From Scatophagus argus (lineage: Eukaryota > Chordata > Actinopteri > Scatophagidae), in the NCBI RefSeq assembly GCF_020382885.2, contig NC_058504.1, positions 23,425,545 to 23,489,544 on the forward strand: a DNA stretch of 64,000 nt. Direction: 5' to 3'. The number at the start of each line of letters is the position of its first letter. Position 1 is the stretch's first letter. Both the position numbers and the translations under genes were made by a program. This document shows positions 20,626-31,760 of the stretch, one piece after another. The notes under the pieces were generated by a model. That model saw nothing but the letters and a program-made list of their open reading frames with translations, was not told where the DNA came from and searched no databases.

Positions 20626-23600
20626 GTAAGCCAGCCATCAGCTGATGGGATCGTTTTGAACAGCTACTTGGAAGACTGTGGATGCTGTCCTAAGTGGACA
20701 TGATGAAAACAGGACTTGTCGATCTGAGTGGAAGAAAAGAAACATCAGCTATATGTCCAGTATTTATAAATACATCACTTTGTTCTGAGTGAGCAAAACT
20801 CGCATCTTAGAATTAGTTTAATGCAAAGACAAAAATACCCTGATAATTCAGTGAAAAATAATGACTTCAACATGGCTGTTTTTTTATTCCCCCCGATATC
20901 AAGATAGGGGGGTTGTGTGTGTGTAAAACTCTCTGATGTATGATTTTAGGTTCAATGGATATAACTGACTTCACTTAAAACCAGCTCTTTTTGAAAACAG
21001 AGACTGCTGATCTGCCCCAATTTCATGTAATCCGTGAGGAGGCTTTTGATTTTTTTTTTTTTTTTTTCCCAAGGAAGCATTTGTTACTCATTAACCATCT
21101 AAACCAGGAAGTCAGTTTAACAACTAAATAGTGAACTGACCTGCTGCTCTACTGACCTACATCGACAATGGAAACCGCAGCAATCACAACAGACTTCAGT
21201 TTCATGGCCAATAAACCTGTTTGAGGTTTTCATGTCTTTCTGAAACTGAATCATGTTCTAAGTAACTGCATGCTTGAAAGCATTACTAACATTTACAACA
21301 AATTATTCACTCAGAATTTTGCTTAAAAAAAAGGAAAGAAGTAACAGGAATTAAAGGAATTAATTATATACTTTTTTCTGCAGCATTAAATGAAATCACC
21401 TCCTTGTTCCACCACCATTCTATGCTACAGCAAAAAAAGGAATAAAACAAGTCTGGTCTATTGGATTTTGCTTTATCAACCCTTTCTTCTTCTATGTCTT
21501 TGTGCCCAGGTGACCTACAAGGCTCCAGAACCGATGGGGGAACATTTCATTGCAGAGTCCTTTGATCGGGGGACACTTGATGGGTGAGCACATTTTACTC
21601 ATACACAAGGTCATTCTCGTTTGTTTTTATGCGTCGTCCTCAGTCACATTACATCTTCAGACCAAAAATGTTAAAATGACAGGAAAAAAAATACATTTTA
21701 CCTATTTTATCAAACTTTTATCAAAGTATCCCAGCATGCATTTTGCATCGACCGGCAATGATGGCAGATGCTAGGAGCACGGTTCAACTGTAACCAATGT
21801 ACATGTTGTGATTTTGAATATGTGGTCAATTTATCAGAAAATGCCTATAAAAAAAACTTTTCCTCTGTGTACTGCTCACTGAACTTCCTGTCTGTTCCAG
21901 CTGGGTATTATCCAGTGCCAAGAAGGAGGATGCTGATGAAGACATTGCAAAGTATGATGGTAAGTATGGATCTAAAATGTACCTAGTTTGATGGTGTGGG
22001 GCTAAGATGTCCTAAAAAGGCCTCCATACTGGGATAAACTCTTGATTTAATTCAGGTCGAAGCGTTGGCAGAAATGCAATGATAATGTTGTCGTTATAAA
22101 CAGGTCAGTGGGCGGTGGAGGAGATGAAGGACAGTAAGCTGCCTGGAGATAAAGGTCTTGTCCTGAAGTCTCGAGCCAAGCATCACGCCATCTCAGCCCA
22201 GCTGCTGCGACCTTTCACTTTTGACACCAAGCCCCTCATCATCCAGTAAGAACAGCCTTCCTCTGCATTTCCTGACATTCTCCTCAGTTGTTGTCTCACT
22301 GACCATACTGATGTGCCAGACTTCATTGCTCTCACCTCTGTGTGTGTGCTCAGGTATGAGGTGAACTTCCAGTCTGGTATTGACTGTGGTGGCGCCTACG
22401 TCAAGCTGCTGACTCAGACTTTTGACCTCGACCTGGTCAGTTTGACTCATTACAGAAACTCACTTCTGTACAGGATGCTATTAATAAAGTGAAATTAGTA
22501 GTTGAAAAATGACACAAGATATTCACATGGAATATGACTTAAATATTTGAGTTGGGTGTAATGAAGACATTTAAAACCCCTGCAGCAACTGAATGTATTC
22601 TGTGTGTGTCTGTTTCCTCAGGACCAGTTTGTGGACAGAACTCCATACACAATCATGTTTGGACCTGACAAATGTGGTGAAGATTACAAACTGCACTTCA
22701 TCTTCAGGCACAAAAACCCCAAAACTGGAGTGTTTGAAGAGAAACATGCCAAGAAACCTGATGCTGACCTGAGAACATACTTCACAGACAAGAAAACACA
22801 CTTGTATACACTAGGTAAGACACACACACCTGTATACACAAGGTATGACACACATTTATGACAGTGCAGGTGTATAACTCAACTGTGTCCTGTCCCGTCC
22901 CCTCGCAAGTGGTGAACCCAGACAACACCTTTGAGATTCTGGTGGATCAGATTGTGGTGAACAGCGGCAACCTGCTGACAGACATGACCCCCCCTGTGAA
23001 CCCTCCTGCTGAGATTGAGGACCCCGACGACCAAAAGCCGGAGGACTGGGATGAGAGGCCCAAGATCCAGGACCCCACCGCAGTCAAGCCTGAAGACTGG
23101 TCAGTACACACTGCTGGTTTCTGCTAGTTGGGAATCTGAGATGAGTGTGTTCCCATGTCTTCCTACTGTAATTAATTAATTAATGTTTCTGCGTGTCTTT
23201 GTTGGCTTGCAGGGATGAGGATGCTCCTGCTCAGATCCCAGATGAAGATGCTGTGAAGCCTGAAGGCTGGCTAGACGATGAGCCTGAGTACATCAGCGAC
23301 CCCGATGCTGTCAAACCTGAGGACTGGTGAGTTATAACATGTTGACCTCTGTCACTGATTAATAAGACTCCAGACCTTGCTCGTTTGTATTGTCCTGCTA
23401 ACCGTCTCTTTCTGTACTTCCTGTCTGTCAGGGATGAGGACATGGATGGTGAATGGGAGGCTCCTCAGATTCCTAACCCTGCCTGTGAGAGTGCCCCTGG
23501 CTGCGGCACCTGGAAACGACCAATGACTGACAACCCCAACTACAAGGGCAAGTGGAAGCCCCCTATGATTGACAACCCCAACTACCAGGTATGTTTCTAA

Positions 23601-26576
23601 CCCCTCTCTTATGTTTAGATGTTCAAATGCATCTGTATATGAACTGGTAAACCAGATGATAAACAAAACAACTGAATCGGACACTGCTAGCTGGTGGTAA
23701 TCAGGTGGAGCCGATTTTCCTGTGAAGGATTCTAACCCAAGGATCTTTCTGTTTTCAGGGTGTCTGGAAGCCGAGGAAGATCCCCAACCCAGCCTTCTTC
23801 GAGGACCTGCAACCATTCAAAATGACTCCATTTAGCGCTTTGGGCCTCGAGCTCTGGTCCATGACCTCTGACATCTTCTTTGACAACTTCTTCATCACCA
23901 ATGACCGCAACACTGCTGAACGCTGGGCCAACGATGGCTGGGGGCTGAAGAAGGCCGCCGAGGGTGCCGCTGAGGTGGGTGCAGTGAGGACGTTACATTA
24001 CATTAGATGTTCAGCTTTACCTTGAGTAAGACAGGAGGACACTGAATGGGTAAGATTTGAGAAAGGTAAAGTGTGTAAGTCATCAAAAGGTTTTGAGGAA
24101 TCAGAGGGTGAAACAAAGTTAGTTTATGCTGCTTGCATCTGTGAAATATGACAGTTTTCACTGACTGCTCAAGAAATCATTCCTGTAGCTGTGGTGTTTT
24201 TGCCTGTGTTGTTTGTTTTGATGTAGGAGTTACCTGTTCATTTTGTCTGTGTCTTTGCAGCCCAGTCTGGCAACTCAGATGTTGAATGCTGCAGAGGAAC
24301 GTCCATGGCTCTGGGTCATCTACGTCCTTACTGTGGCTTTACCGCTTGTCCTCATCATTGTTTTCTGCTGCACTGGCAAGGTTAGCACGTACACACACAC
24401 ACACTCACTATAGACGAGTGAGAAAAGATGGGTCTTTGTATCTCAATGGAAATGCAGTAATGAAATATCATGTCAGAGCTCCTGTACCTCACACTTGATA
24501 CCTGCCTTGTACTGTGAACCCTCCTGCAGCCTGCTGTCAGTGCTGATGTCTCAATGTGGTGTGTGTGACTGTCCACAGAGGTCATCAGGATCAGTTCAGG
24601 GTCATTTGAGTCTCACCAACATACAGGAAGAGTTTAACGAAGCCAGACGTCCAAACTGCCCTGCCACTGCCTCCTCAGGCCTGGTGATTGACGCTGCTGT
24701 TGTTAGCGTAGCTTCTTGTCTGACGTCGTTATGGTGGTGCTGTAGTGTAGATGGCAGTCTGCTTTTGTCTGTTCTTGTGTTCACTTGTGAAACATTCAGT
24801 CACCAGCAACAGCCAGGAATGTGAACTGTGTACTATACAATGTGCACATTTGAGGTTCTTGTATTATGTATTTTTTTCATAATGTTTGTATGAATGTTTA
24901 TCACAAAATATAAGTTTGAAGGTACTAACTGACTGAAGCCTGAAGAAACCAGAGATTAATTAAGCTTAGTGTAAACATACATTAAACATAGTATAACATA
25001 ATGTAAACATTTCACTGTGCAAACATGGCTTGGTTTCACATTTATTTTTTGATTTATACTGAGTAGCATCTAAATATATAGGAATAAGACTCTATCTGCC
25101 AAACAAAACAAGTTAGCCGGCCATGTAACTTATTAAAATAATAGTGTGGTTGCTAGGATGGCACTTTGAGGTGATGGAAAAGATTTGCTGTGTTTCCTGT
25201 CTTAGTTTGCAGCCACTGACGGCATATTTTCCGAACCACTTTCGTATAACTGACGTTGTATTAGCTTATTTTTTTAGCAATTTCGTCAGCTTCTGAGGAT
25301 AAAGCAAGTTCACATGCAGCGTTTAAGCATGATGAGCTCTTTGTAAAACAAAGTGGGCGGGGATTATGAGGAGCAGCAGCAGCTTTCTGAAGGCAGACTA
25401 CAAGTTTGTGTTCTACTTGTTCAGCAGCTGTTTGATACCCTGAACATACTGTCTCCCTTTTGTTGCACTTGGATATTGAGCGTTTCATTATTGACTTCAG
25501 TAAAATATATCCTAAGGTCTGTTTCATTATCTGCTGTGCTCTGAAGTTAAGCTCCTGTCCACTGTCTGCGTGAGAACAGCCTCGCCCACACATGCAAAGC
25601 AGGCAACCAGTCAGAGAGCAGAGGCAGAGAGGCGGCACACTGACTTGCAGTTGTGTTTAATCCTGCTGTGATCTGCTGTTAGATCTACGCATATCAAACA
25701 AAACTGTCGAAAGCTTATTATCGATTTCAACTTTAACAAGTCTCAACATTATGGCCCAGCCCTAAGGTTGAGGTTTTGACTGTTGTCCTCTGTTGTTGGA
25801 CAAAACAAACATTGTGAAGGTGTCACTTTGGACTCTGGGTTATATGTGTCAATATGTGGCACAAGCTGCAGACTGAATCTCTGTCTGTTTTCCTGTTTTG
25901 CAGAAAAAGAGCCCAGCAACACCAGCAGCAGAGTACAAGAAGACAGATGAAGCTCAGCCTGACGTAAAGGAGGAAGAGGAGGAAATGGAGGCCACTGAAG
26001 AGGCAGAGAAGAGCAGTCCAGGTCCTATGATGTTTAGACTTTCAGAAAACACTTTTTGTCTCCTATTCTCTGTCCTTGTTGGTCTGACTGAGTTGGTCTT
26101 TTTCCTTTCAGATGCAGAAGAGAGGAGTGATGGAGAAGAAATTCCCGAGGAGAAGGAGGAAGCAGAAAAGGAGGCAGCAGCTGATGAGGTGAGGAGATGA
26201 GTTTTTGTTCTCCCTCTGACAGAAGACGAGGTTTCTACATTGTGATTCTGCATTCAGTTGCATTTCTTTGTGAATTTTCTCAGAAGCATTCACTTGAAAA
26301 AAAAAAAAATACTGGAGCAATGTGATATGTTGATGAACAATACTAACATAATGCTCAGCTTTAGGTTTGTTAATTTTGTCTACACTGAGTCTTTTGGCAT
26401 CAGTTTGAAGGTATGTTGTTTTGTAGAAAAAAACAACATTTTTGGATGAAATTTTTAGGTTTTTATGGAAGATTAAATGTTCCTTGGACCTTAAAATTTC
26501 TCTGCTTTCTCTGTAGAAGTTGGAGGATGATGTTCTGCGGAGATCTCCCAGGAACAGGAAGGCTAGAAGGGACTGA
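20392..26576 (+). CDS. canx: canx, calnexin
   Basis: ER membrane lectin chaperone that holds monoglucosylated glycoproteins for folding with ERp57. Fourteen coding exons: 20392-20625, 21510-21583, 21901-21959, 22104-22245, 22354-22435, 22622-22814, 22910-23099, 23213-23326, 23432-23588, 23759-23974, 24261-24380, 25904-26021, 26112-26188, 26517-26576. They give 611 aa (human 592). In order: signal peptide (about 1-26, ending VSWA), acidic N-terminus with an E/D run, globular lectin domain with Cys in IDCGGAY and DKCGEDY, P-domain (about 288-425) with four IxDPxxxKPEDW-type and four GxWxxPxIxNP-type repeats and the CESAPGC disulfide, membrane segment about 503-524 ending FCC (palmitoylation cysteines in the family), acidic cytosolic tail, and end [12 protein letters not shown] (ER-retention type). 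The start ATG is followed directly by the signal peptide. The only unusual junction is the weak donor at 26022. Confidence 0.97.
20626..21509 (+). other. canx intron with poly-T run
   Basis: An 884-nt intron with an 18-T homopolymer at 21050-21067. No other feature seen. Confidence 0.7.
21510..21583 (+). CDS. canx: canx exon 3
   Basis: Encodes [20 protein letters not shown] and GTLDG, the start of the lectin beta-sandwich. Acceptor TGCCCAG, donor GTGAGC, Gly split after two bases. Confidence 0.95.
21901..21959 (+). CDS. canx: canx exon 4
   Basis: Encodes [19 protein letters not shown], beginning and ending in split Gly codons. The donor GTAAGT is strong. Confidence 0.95.
22104..22245 (+). 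CDS. canx: canx exon 5
   Basis: Lectin domain segment [20 protein letters not shown] followed by [11 protein letters not shown] and FDTKPLII. It ends two bases into a Gln codon before GTAAGA. Confidence 0.96.
22354..22435 (+). CDS. canx: canx exon 6
   Basis: Encodes [19 protein letters not shown] and the following TQTFDLDL. It holds the first lectin-domain cysteine and the GGAYVK motif near the glucose-binding site of calnexin/calreticulin lectins. Confidence 0.96.
22622..22814 (+). CDS. canx: canx exon 7
   Basis: Encodes the highly conserved [20 protein letters not shown], then the KNPKTG and KKTHLYTL blocks. The Cys in DKCGEDY pairs with that of exon 6 in the family. Ends phase 1. Confidence 0.97.
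22910..23099 (+). CDS. canx: canx exon 8: end of lectin domain, start of P-domain
   Basis: Encodes [27 protein letters not shown] and the first P-domain repeats ([26 protein letters not shown]). Ends in a split Trp codon. Confidence 0.97.
23213..23326 (+). CDS. canx: canx exon 9: P-domain type 1 repeats
   Basis: Carries the third and fourth type 1 repeats ([24 protein letters not shown]). Both ends interrupt Trp codons as TG|G, matching the repeat-unit exon structure of the P-domain. Confidence 0.97.
23432..23588 (+). CDS. canx: canx exon 10: P-domain tip
   Basis: Encodes [16 protein letters not shown], the CESAPGC disulfide loop and the type 2 repeats ending IDNPNYQ. In calnexin the P-domain tip binds ERp57. 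Confidence 0.97.
23759..23974 (+). CDS. canx: canx exon 11: return strand and lectin C-terminus
   Basis: Encodes [20 protein letters not shown], then [17 protein letters not shown] and [11 protein letters not shown]. It closes the P-domain arm and returns to the lectin fold. Donor GTGGGT. Confidence 0.97.
24261..24380 (+). CDS. canx: canx exon 12: transmembrane segment
   Basis: Encodes the juxtamembrane AAEERPW, then [19 protein letters not shown] and CC. This is the single membrane anchor in the spliced protein. Phase 0 at both ends. Confidence 0.97.
24381..25903 (+). other. canx intron 12
   Basis: A 1.5-kb intron with a short (AC)n run just after the donor (about 24391-24406). No exon or repeat family recognised; the open frames have no domain. 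Confidence 0.6.
25904..26021 (+). CDS. canx: canx exon 13: cytosolic tail, acidic
   Basis: Encodes [20 protein letters not shown] and [19 protein letters not shown]. Ends one base into the next codon before an atypical donor, G|GTCCTATG. The frame stays open across the following intron. Confidence 0.92.
26112..26188 (+). CDS. canx: canx exon 14
   Basis: After the strong acceptor TTTTTCCTTTCAG it encodes [20 protein letters not shown] and EAAADE, matching the SDAEE region of mammalian calnexin tails. Confidence 0.93.
26517..26576 (+). CDS. canx: canx terminal exon
   Basis: Encodes [19 protein letters not shown] and TGA. The Ser in RRSPRNR is in the position of a known calnexin phosphosite. 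The basic end corresponds to RKPRRE in mammals. Confidence 0.96.
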   Translation, partial: KLEDDVLRRSPRNRKARRD

Positions 26577-29500
26577 TATCTCTGAATTCAGCCTTGAACC
26601 CAACATCCCAACACCACACTCTCCTCCCCTCATCCTCCTCCTCTTCTTTTTCTACACCTCTGCTCCACGGCGATGAAGCCTAAATGGAACCCGTTTGAAG
26701 CAGTGAAGCCCGCAGGAAACTAATCAAGACCTCCAAAGTCGATGCGTGATGATGATGATGATTCCAGTATGAACAGAACTGAGTTAATTTGATTGAAAGG
26801 ATTTTTGTTTTTGAATGAGATTAACAGAGATTAACTAAAACTTCCTGCATCATTCCTTCACAACACCTGAGCAGACTCGAACATATGGGATCAGGGTGTC
26901 CCATACCATCCCGTCTGACACACTGCCCGCTGCTCACCACCCTGAGCCAGCAAGTGCCCCGCCCTACCGACAGCTTGCTAATTAGCTCTCAGCAACTTGC
27001 TAATCAATCTCTCCTGACAGATGGATGTTTGGCTATCAACAGTTAGTCTACAATCTGAGGTAGCCTACCACAATCCTGCTTGGGCTACTAACAGACTGCT
27101 TATTAGTCTAATAACTAAGCCATGAGAAGTATGTTGTGTAATTCCCTGATTATTTGTTGGATATTTCTTCCACAAGTCTTGTTAACATGCTGATAACTAG
27201 ACTAACAAAAGGCAGGTAACTAGACAAACGGTCAACAACATGAAACCAAAACTCTTGTCAGGTAGCTTGTTCAATAGACAATAAAGTAATTTGCTTGTCT
27301 TCTAATTCAGCCAACTACCAGAAAATTCACCAACCAAAGGTCTTGCCAGTTAGATACCAACAAGCTGGTAATTAGCCTGCAAATACTGTGATTGAAGTAT
27401 AGCCTACTGTGATCCCACCTGGCCCACAAACATGCTTATTAGTGTTAGCAGGCTGCTAACAAACCCACATATAATGCAGTTCACATACCAACGACTAGTT
27501 AATTAGCCTACTAAAAGCTAAATTCACCTAACAGTTGGCTTGTTTGCTTTTATAAATCAAGCCCCCACAACTTGCCACTGAGTGAGCATGCGTTTTTGTT
27601 TTTTTTTTTTTAAATGGTAACTAAGAGTACTTCAGCTAACAGAACTTTGACTTCCTTTTTTATGTCTCATTTTCTTGCCATGGCAGCTCCTTTGGAAACA
27701 CACCGCTCTCATGTTTTCTCTTTAGTGTTTCTACTGTGTTTTCTTGTCCTGATGATGGCAGGGAAGGTCAGAGATTGCCCAGGGGAAAACCACAGAGTCT
27801 AAAATGGTTGGACAGAAAGCATCAGAGAACTTAACTGTAAATGTAGTCTTCAGCTGAAGGTGAGTGACAGACTGGTCAGACCGGTTCCTGGCTTTGCACA
27901 CTGAGTATTTCTCAGTCATAGGTGTTGACTAAGCATGATGACGCAGCAGATGAGCTTCTGATACCACCTTTGTATATCCCTCAGCTTTAATGCCTCATAC
28001 CTCCAGTTGTTGTTGCAGATACAAGATTTTCATTCTTGTAGTCTCTTCATTGTACTTTCATTCCAACAACCTTTTCTGCATTCAGTTGCTCCCCACCCTC
28101 CTTTTTCTTGGCGAGGTTTCAGTCCGAACAAACATGATAGCAGCTTGCATCACAGGTTACTACTTCCTGTCCAATCGAAAACCTGACTCCTGCAATGAGT
28201 TCGGCAGGAGAGGGTTTCTTAACCAATGTTTCAGCTTGCACACCTCCGGGTGTTTTCTACTTTCTTAACCACCTCTTGTTTCTGTTGGTTCAGTTGCTAC
28301 CATCTCAACGTCCCCTTGTTAATGCCCATTCTGTCAAAAAAAAAAAAAAAAAAAAAAAAGAGCTGCTGTCATCGTTGTTCACACTTAAAGCCTGTTGTGT
28401 CAGCAGGTGGACAGACAACCAGTCCCTCTCTCATCAACCCCATATGAAAAGAAAACAGCACTGAGGGGGAAAAAAAAACTCAGGCGCTTAAAGCTGTCCA
28501 CCTGCTGCACAGCAACACCTCCAGACTTCCACCAATCGCAGACATCCTTAGAAAGGAAATCCATGAATCCATGTTGGAGTTTAGCCCCGTGTTTAAAAGG
28601 AATGACAGAGCTGATTCTTAACTTTTTGACAAAATCTCAATCCAAGGTTTAGTTACTAGCTTTTTTCCAGAGCCTGCAGCCACATCTCATGGTGTTTGTC
28701 CACCTTGAACCAAAATGTCTTCATCCCTGATGGACCTTCTATCCTTAAGATCACATGATGATAGCTGAGCATAAGTTTATCTGCTGATGACTGACTGAGT
28801 CTGATCCTAACCCTAACCCTTGTAACTTAAAGTGGGTGTCATCGTCTGCTGCCATCAGAGAAGTCTACCAGTCGCACATTAAAACCATTCAGTAGTAGAG
28901 AACGACAAATCCTGAGCAAAATATCTCAACAGCTGTGGAGCTGATTGACATCAGTGAGGTTGGTGATTCCCTGATCTTTCCTCTAGTGCCACCATCAGGA
29001 CAAACTTTTTCTCCATTAGTGGTAAAACTCCTAAGAAGGATTTCATGATTATGGGAAAACAACACTTGATGAATAACTCCATGAACTTTGCCTGTTAAGA
29101 TGCCAACTTAAGCTCCAAACCCTTATCAGTTATGTGTTTTTATTCATCATGAAATCATCTGAGGATCTGAAATCTGAAATAGACCTGGTTTTGTGAATCT
29201 GAAAGTGTGTGGAAAAGGAAAAATAACTCCCTGTAGCCTCACCTCGTGTGTCTCTGATTTGTCTGTGTTTGTCCTCGTATCATACTCCAGTTTTCCAGAC
29301 AGTTAAACAACAAATCTGCTTCTGTCAAATATCTGTCCTTTCTGTTTAATTCAAGTCAGGACTGGCTCTTTCCACCAATCATGAGAAAGCTCTGTTGTGA
29401 TTGGCGTATGGGCAAATAAAAGGGCGGGGAAAAAGCCAGAACTACTGAACTTTAAGAGTCTGTTTGTCTCTGGCTGTCACTGAGTTCAGGTTTTGGGCCT

Positions 29501-30481
29501 TGAGATGAGCTGAAGGTCCTTGCTTCCATTTCAGGTGACCTTTAACTTTTTTATTTTTCTCCTTCTCTTCCAGTAGATGCAAGTTAGTTAAGTTTTGGCG
29601 GTAAGCTTTGCTGCTTTTAATCTTTTTGTTCTGTGCTTTCGCTCAAAAGTTAAAGTGTCGGCATATGACACTTAAGGACAAATTGCCTCTAGCAGCAGCA
29701 GCAGCAGCATTTTCCCTTTGAAAATGTATGTTTCAGCCATGCTCATCCTCCTCTCCGTCTTTTGTTGTTTTTTTTTTTAAATCTCAGATGTTTTTTTCCC
29801 CCCTCTGGTCGTGTGCGGCTGAAGCTGCCTAGCTAACAGACTATAGAATGAACACTGTATCTGCTGGTGAAACTTTACGTGACTCTGTAACTCTGAACTT
29901 TTTATTTTGTTAACAATTGTGTTTGAACTAAACTTAACTGTTGGCCCAGCCTGTTTCTGATGTACACACTATGTAGAGAGATGGATGTGCTGACACGCCA
30001 CAGGAAGGTCCAACTTTGAATGGAAAAACTGTGATGACGGAGCCTGGTGTGTGTCTGGACAAGCTGTCAGCATTTGTTTTGATGAATAAAAAGGCCAAAT
30101 GGAAACTGAATGGGAGGCTATAGAGTCTTTCTGATGTGTCTGAATTATTTCTCAGATGATACTGATGCATTAATGGTGAATTTATGGAGAAGATTACATT
30201 AACAATAAGAGCAGCAGTGCTGAGAACCTTTTAAGTAGAAAAAAAATACTTTTAGGTCCTGAATTCAAGATTTGATATAAATACTGTACTTAAATATTAA
30301 AGGCAAATGCCATTACTACTGATGCTTCAATGTGTAAGCAGCACTTTATTGTAGCTAACTGAGATGGAGCACATTTTAACTCCTTTACTGTTGAATGGTT
30401 TTACCTGTGTCACTATAAGTTTGTAAACTGATCACATTTGTAAAATCTTTATCTGTAAAATAAGTCCATCTTTCCAATAAA
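26577..30481 (+). other. canx long 3' UTR and downstream, polyadenylation candidates
   Basis: AATAAA hexamers lie at 27280-27285, 29415-29420, 30085-30090 and 30476-30481. I favour 30085-30090, giving a 3' UTR near 3.5 kb. Within it are a stretch rich in GCTAATTAGC/CTAACAG words with an imperfect direct repeat (27058-27115 and 27399-27445), a 24-A run (28336-28359), a short (AGC)n run (29691-29709) and a promoter-like patch (29375-29424). The open frames here have no domain. Confidence 0.45.
28336..28359. repeat. 24-nt poly-A run
   Basis: Pure A homopolymer downstream of canx coding sequence. The polylysine open frames are its translation. No retrotransposon body was recognised before it. 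Confidence 0.9.
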
Positions 30482-30693
30482 TACAGTGGAATACAAGGTG
30501 CCCTCTACATGCCTTTGAATTGTGGCAGAGGAATGAAGTCATATAACATTTAAATATTCAAGTGAAGTGTATGCCGCACTTGAGTAAGTGTATTTGATAA
30601 TCTCCACCACTAGGAACTGAGGCTCTTACATTAAGAGTATTTAAATAATTTTTTCCTGCTGTTGAAGCTGTGATATCTTGTTGGAAAAATCTG

Positions 30694-30750
30694 TTAGATA
30701 GATAGATAGATATACTTTATTGATCCCGAGGGAAATTCAAGGTTATACTT
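30694..30750 (-). repeat. (GATA)n with LINE-tail-like TTTATTGATCCCGAGGGAAATT
   Basis: The TAGATAGATAGATAGATA microsatellite runs into ACTTTATTGATCCCGAGGG and AAATTCAA. Read on the minus strand this is the AATTTCCC...ATCAATAAAGTA-(TATC)n tail common in fish genomes. Related pieces are at 30940-31002 (+) and 56383-56420 (-). Confidence 0.65.
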
Positions 30751-30939
30751 CGACTCAACAAGACTGAGCCATCTTTAGCGCCTAGTTGAAAAATATTTAT
30801 AAGAAAAAAAAATGATGCTGCAATTGTGAAATCAGGACATTTGAGAGAAAGTCTTGCTTATCCTATCTTTATTTGTTTATCCTATTTTTATACTCCGCAC
30901 TTTTCTCCTTTCTTGGTCAGGAATACTGCATGTACAATG

Positions 30940-31002
30940 TCTGTAAGAACAAGAATTTCCCTTCAGGGATAAATAAAGGAATTCTGATTCTGATTCTGAA
31001 CA
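30940..31002 (+). repeat. LINE-tail-like repeat, GGGATAAATAAAG type
   Basis: AATTTCCCTTCAGGGATAAA followed by TAAAGGAATTCTGATTCTGA with short tandem ATTCTG units. It is the same kind of tail as 30694-30750 but on the opposite strand, 190 bp away. Confidence 0.6.
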
Positions 31003-31760
31003 GAATGACAGAAATACAGATGTTAAATATAAAATATAAAATAACACTACCCACATTACAGGTGCAGATTTATATATACCAGAAAAGTGTTAGTGTAAAT
31101 AGTTGAGGTACTTTTTTTCTGTTCTTTTTGTTATGGCTTAAGTGTTATCTTTTCCACTCTGTTGTATCAGTATTTTTGACATAGCTTAACATTATTTTGT
31201 CGTAGATGTTCATAATTTTGACTTTATATTTCATAATGTTGTAAAAGTATACATTTTTTGTCCAAGTAGCTCACAATTTTAGCTTGAAGAGTATTTTCAT
31301 ATTTCTAATTTATGAACATCTAGTGTGTTTTTTTTTTTTTGTTTGTTTGTTTTTTACCTTAACTTAGAACTTCCCGTGTAATTTATAGTAGGGCCAGAAA
31401 GTCTGAGAGTCATGGATCAACTCTTCCGCAAGAGCATCATATCATATAAACCATTAAAAACACTCATACAACTGAAACACAAGTGAATGCGGAAATGGGT
31501 GGGACTTAGCTTTTACTGATCGTGAATACTCATTACGCCTCCGTAATAACTGACGATTTTGCAATTTGATCATCAACAATGGAAAACATTTCTTTGTCAA
31601 AATACTCATTGTTTATTACTGATATTTCATGACTCTCTGGTGGACATGGCTGTCGGTTCACCTTTTTTTATCGAATATCCACACTTAATTGGTTTTCTCT
31701 GCTGTCAATCATAAGTGAGGCGGGAGCAGGGACATTCCTCTTGTCGCTGATGGGGAAAAA

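Larger units (their letters stand above)
30482..31760. other. canx-maml1 intergenic stretch
   Basis: AT-rich. It contains two LINE-tail-like pieces in opposite orientation (30694-30750 and 30940-31002) and T-rich runs near 31325. No coding exon. Confidence 0.55.

Noticed and set aside
28226-28464. Two frames with polylysine
   Set aside because: Generated by the 24-A homopolymer; no homology and no splice context.
28806-28821. CCTAACCCTAACCC telomere-like motif
   Set aside because: Only two units; not an interstitial telomere array.
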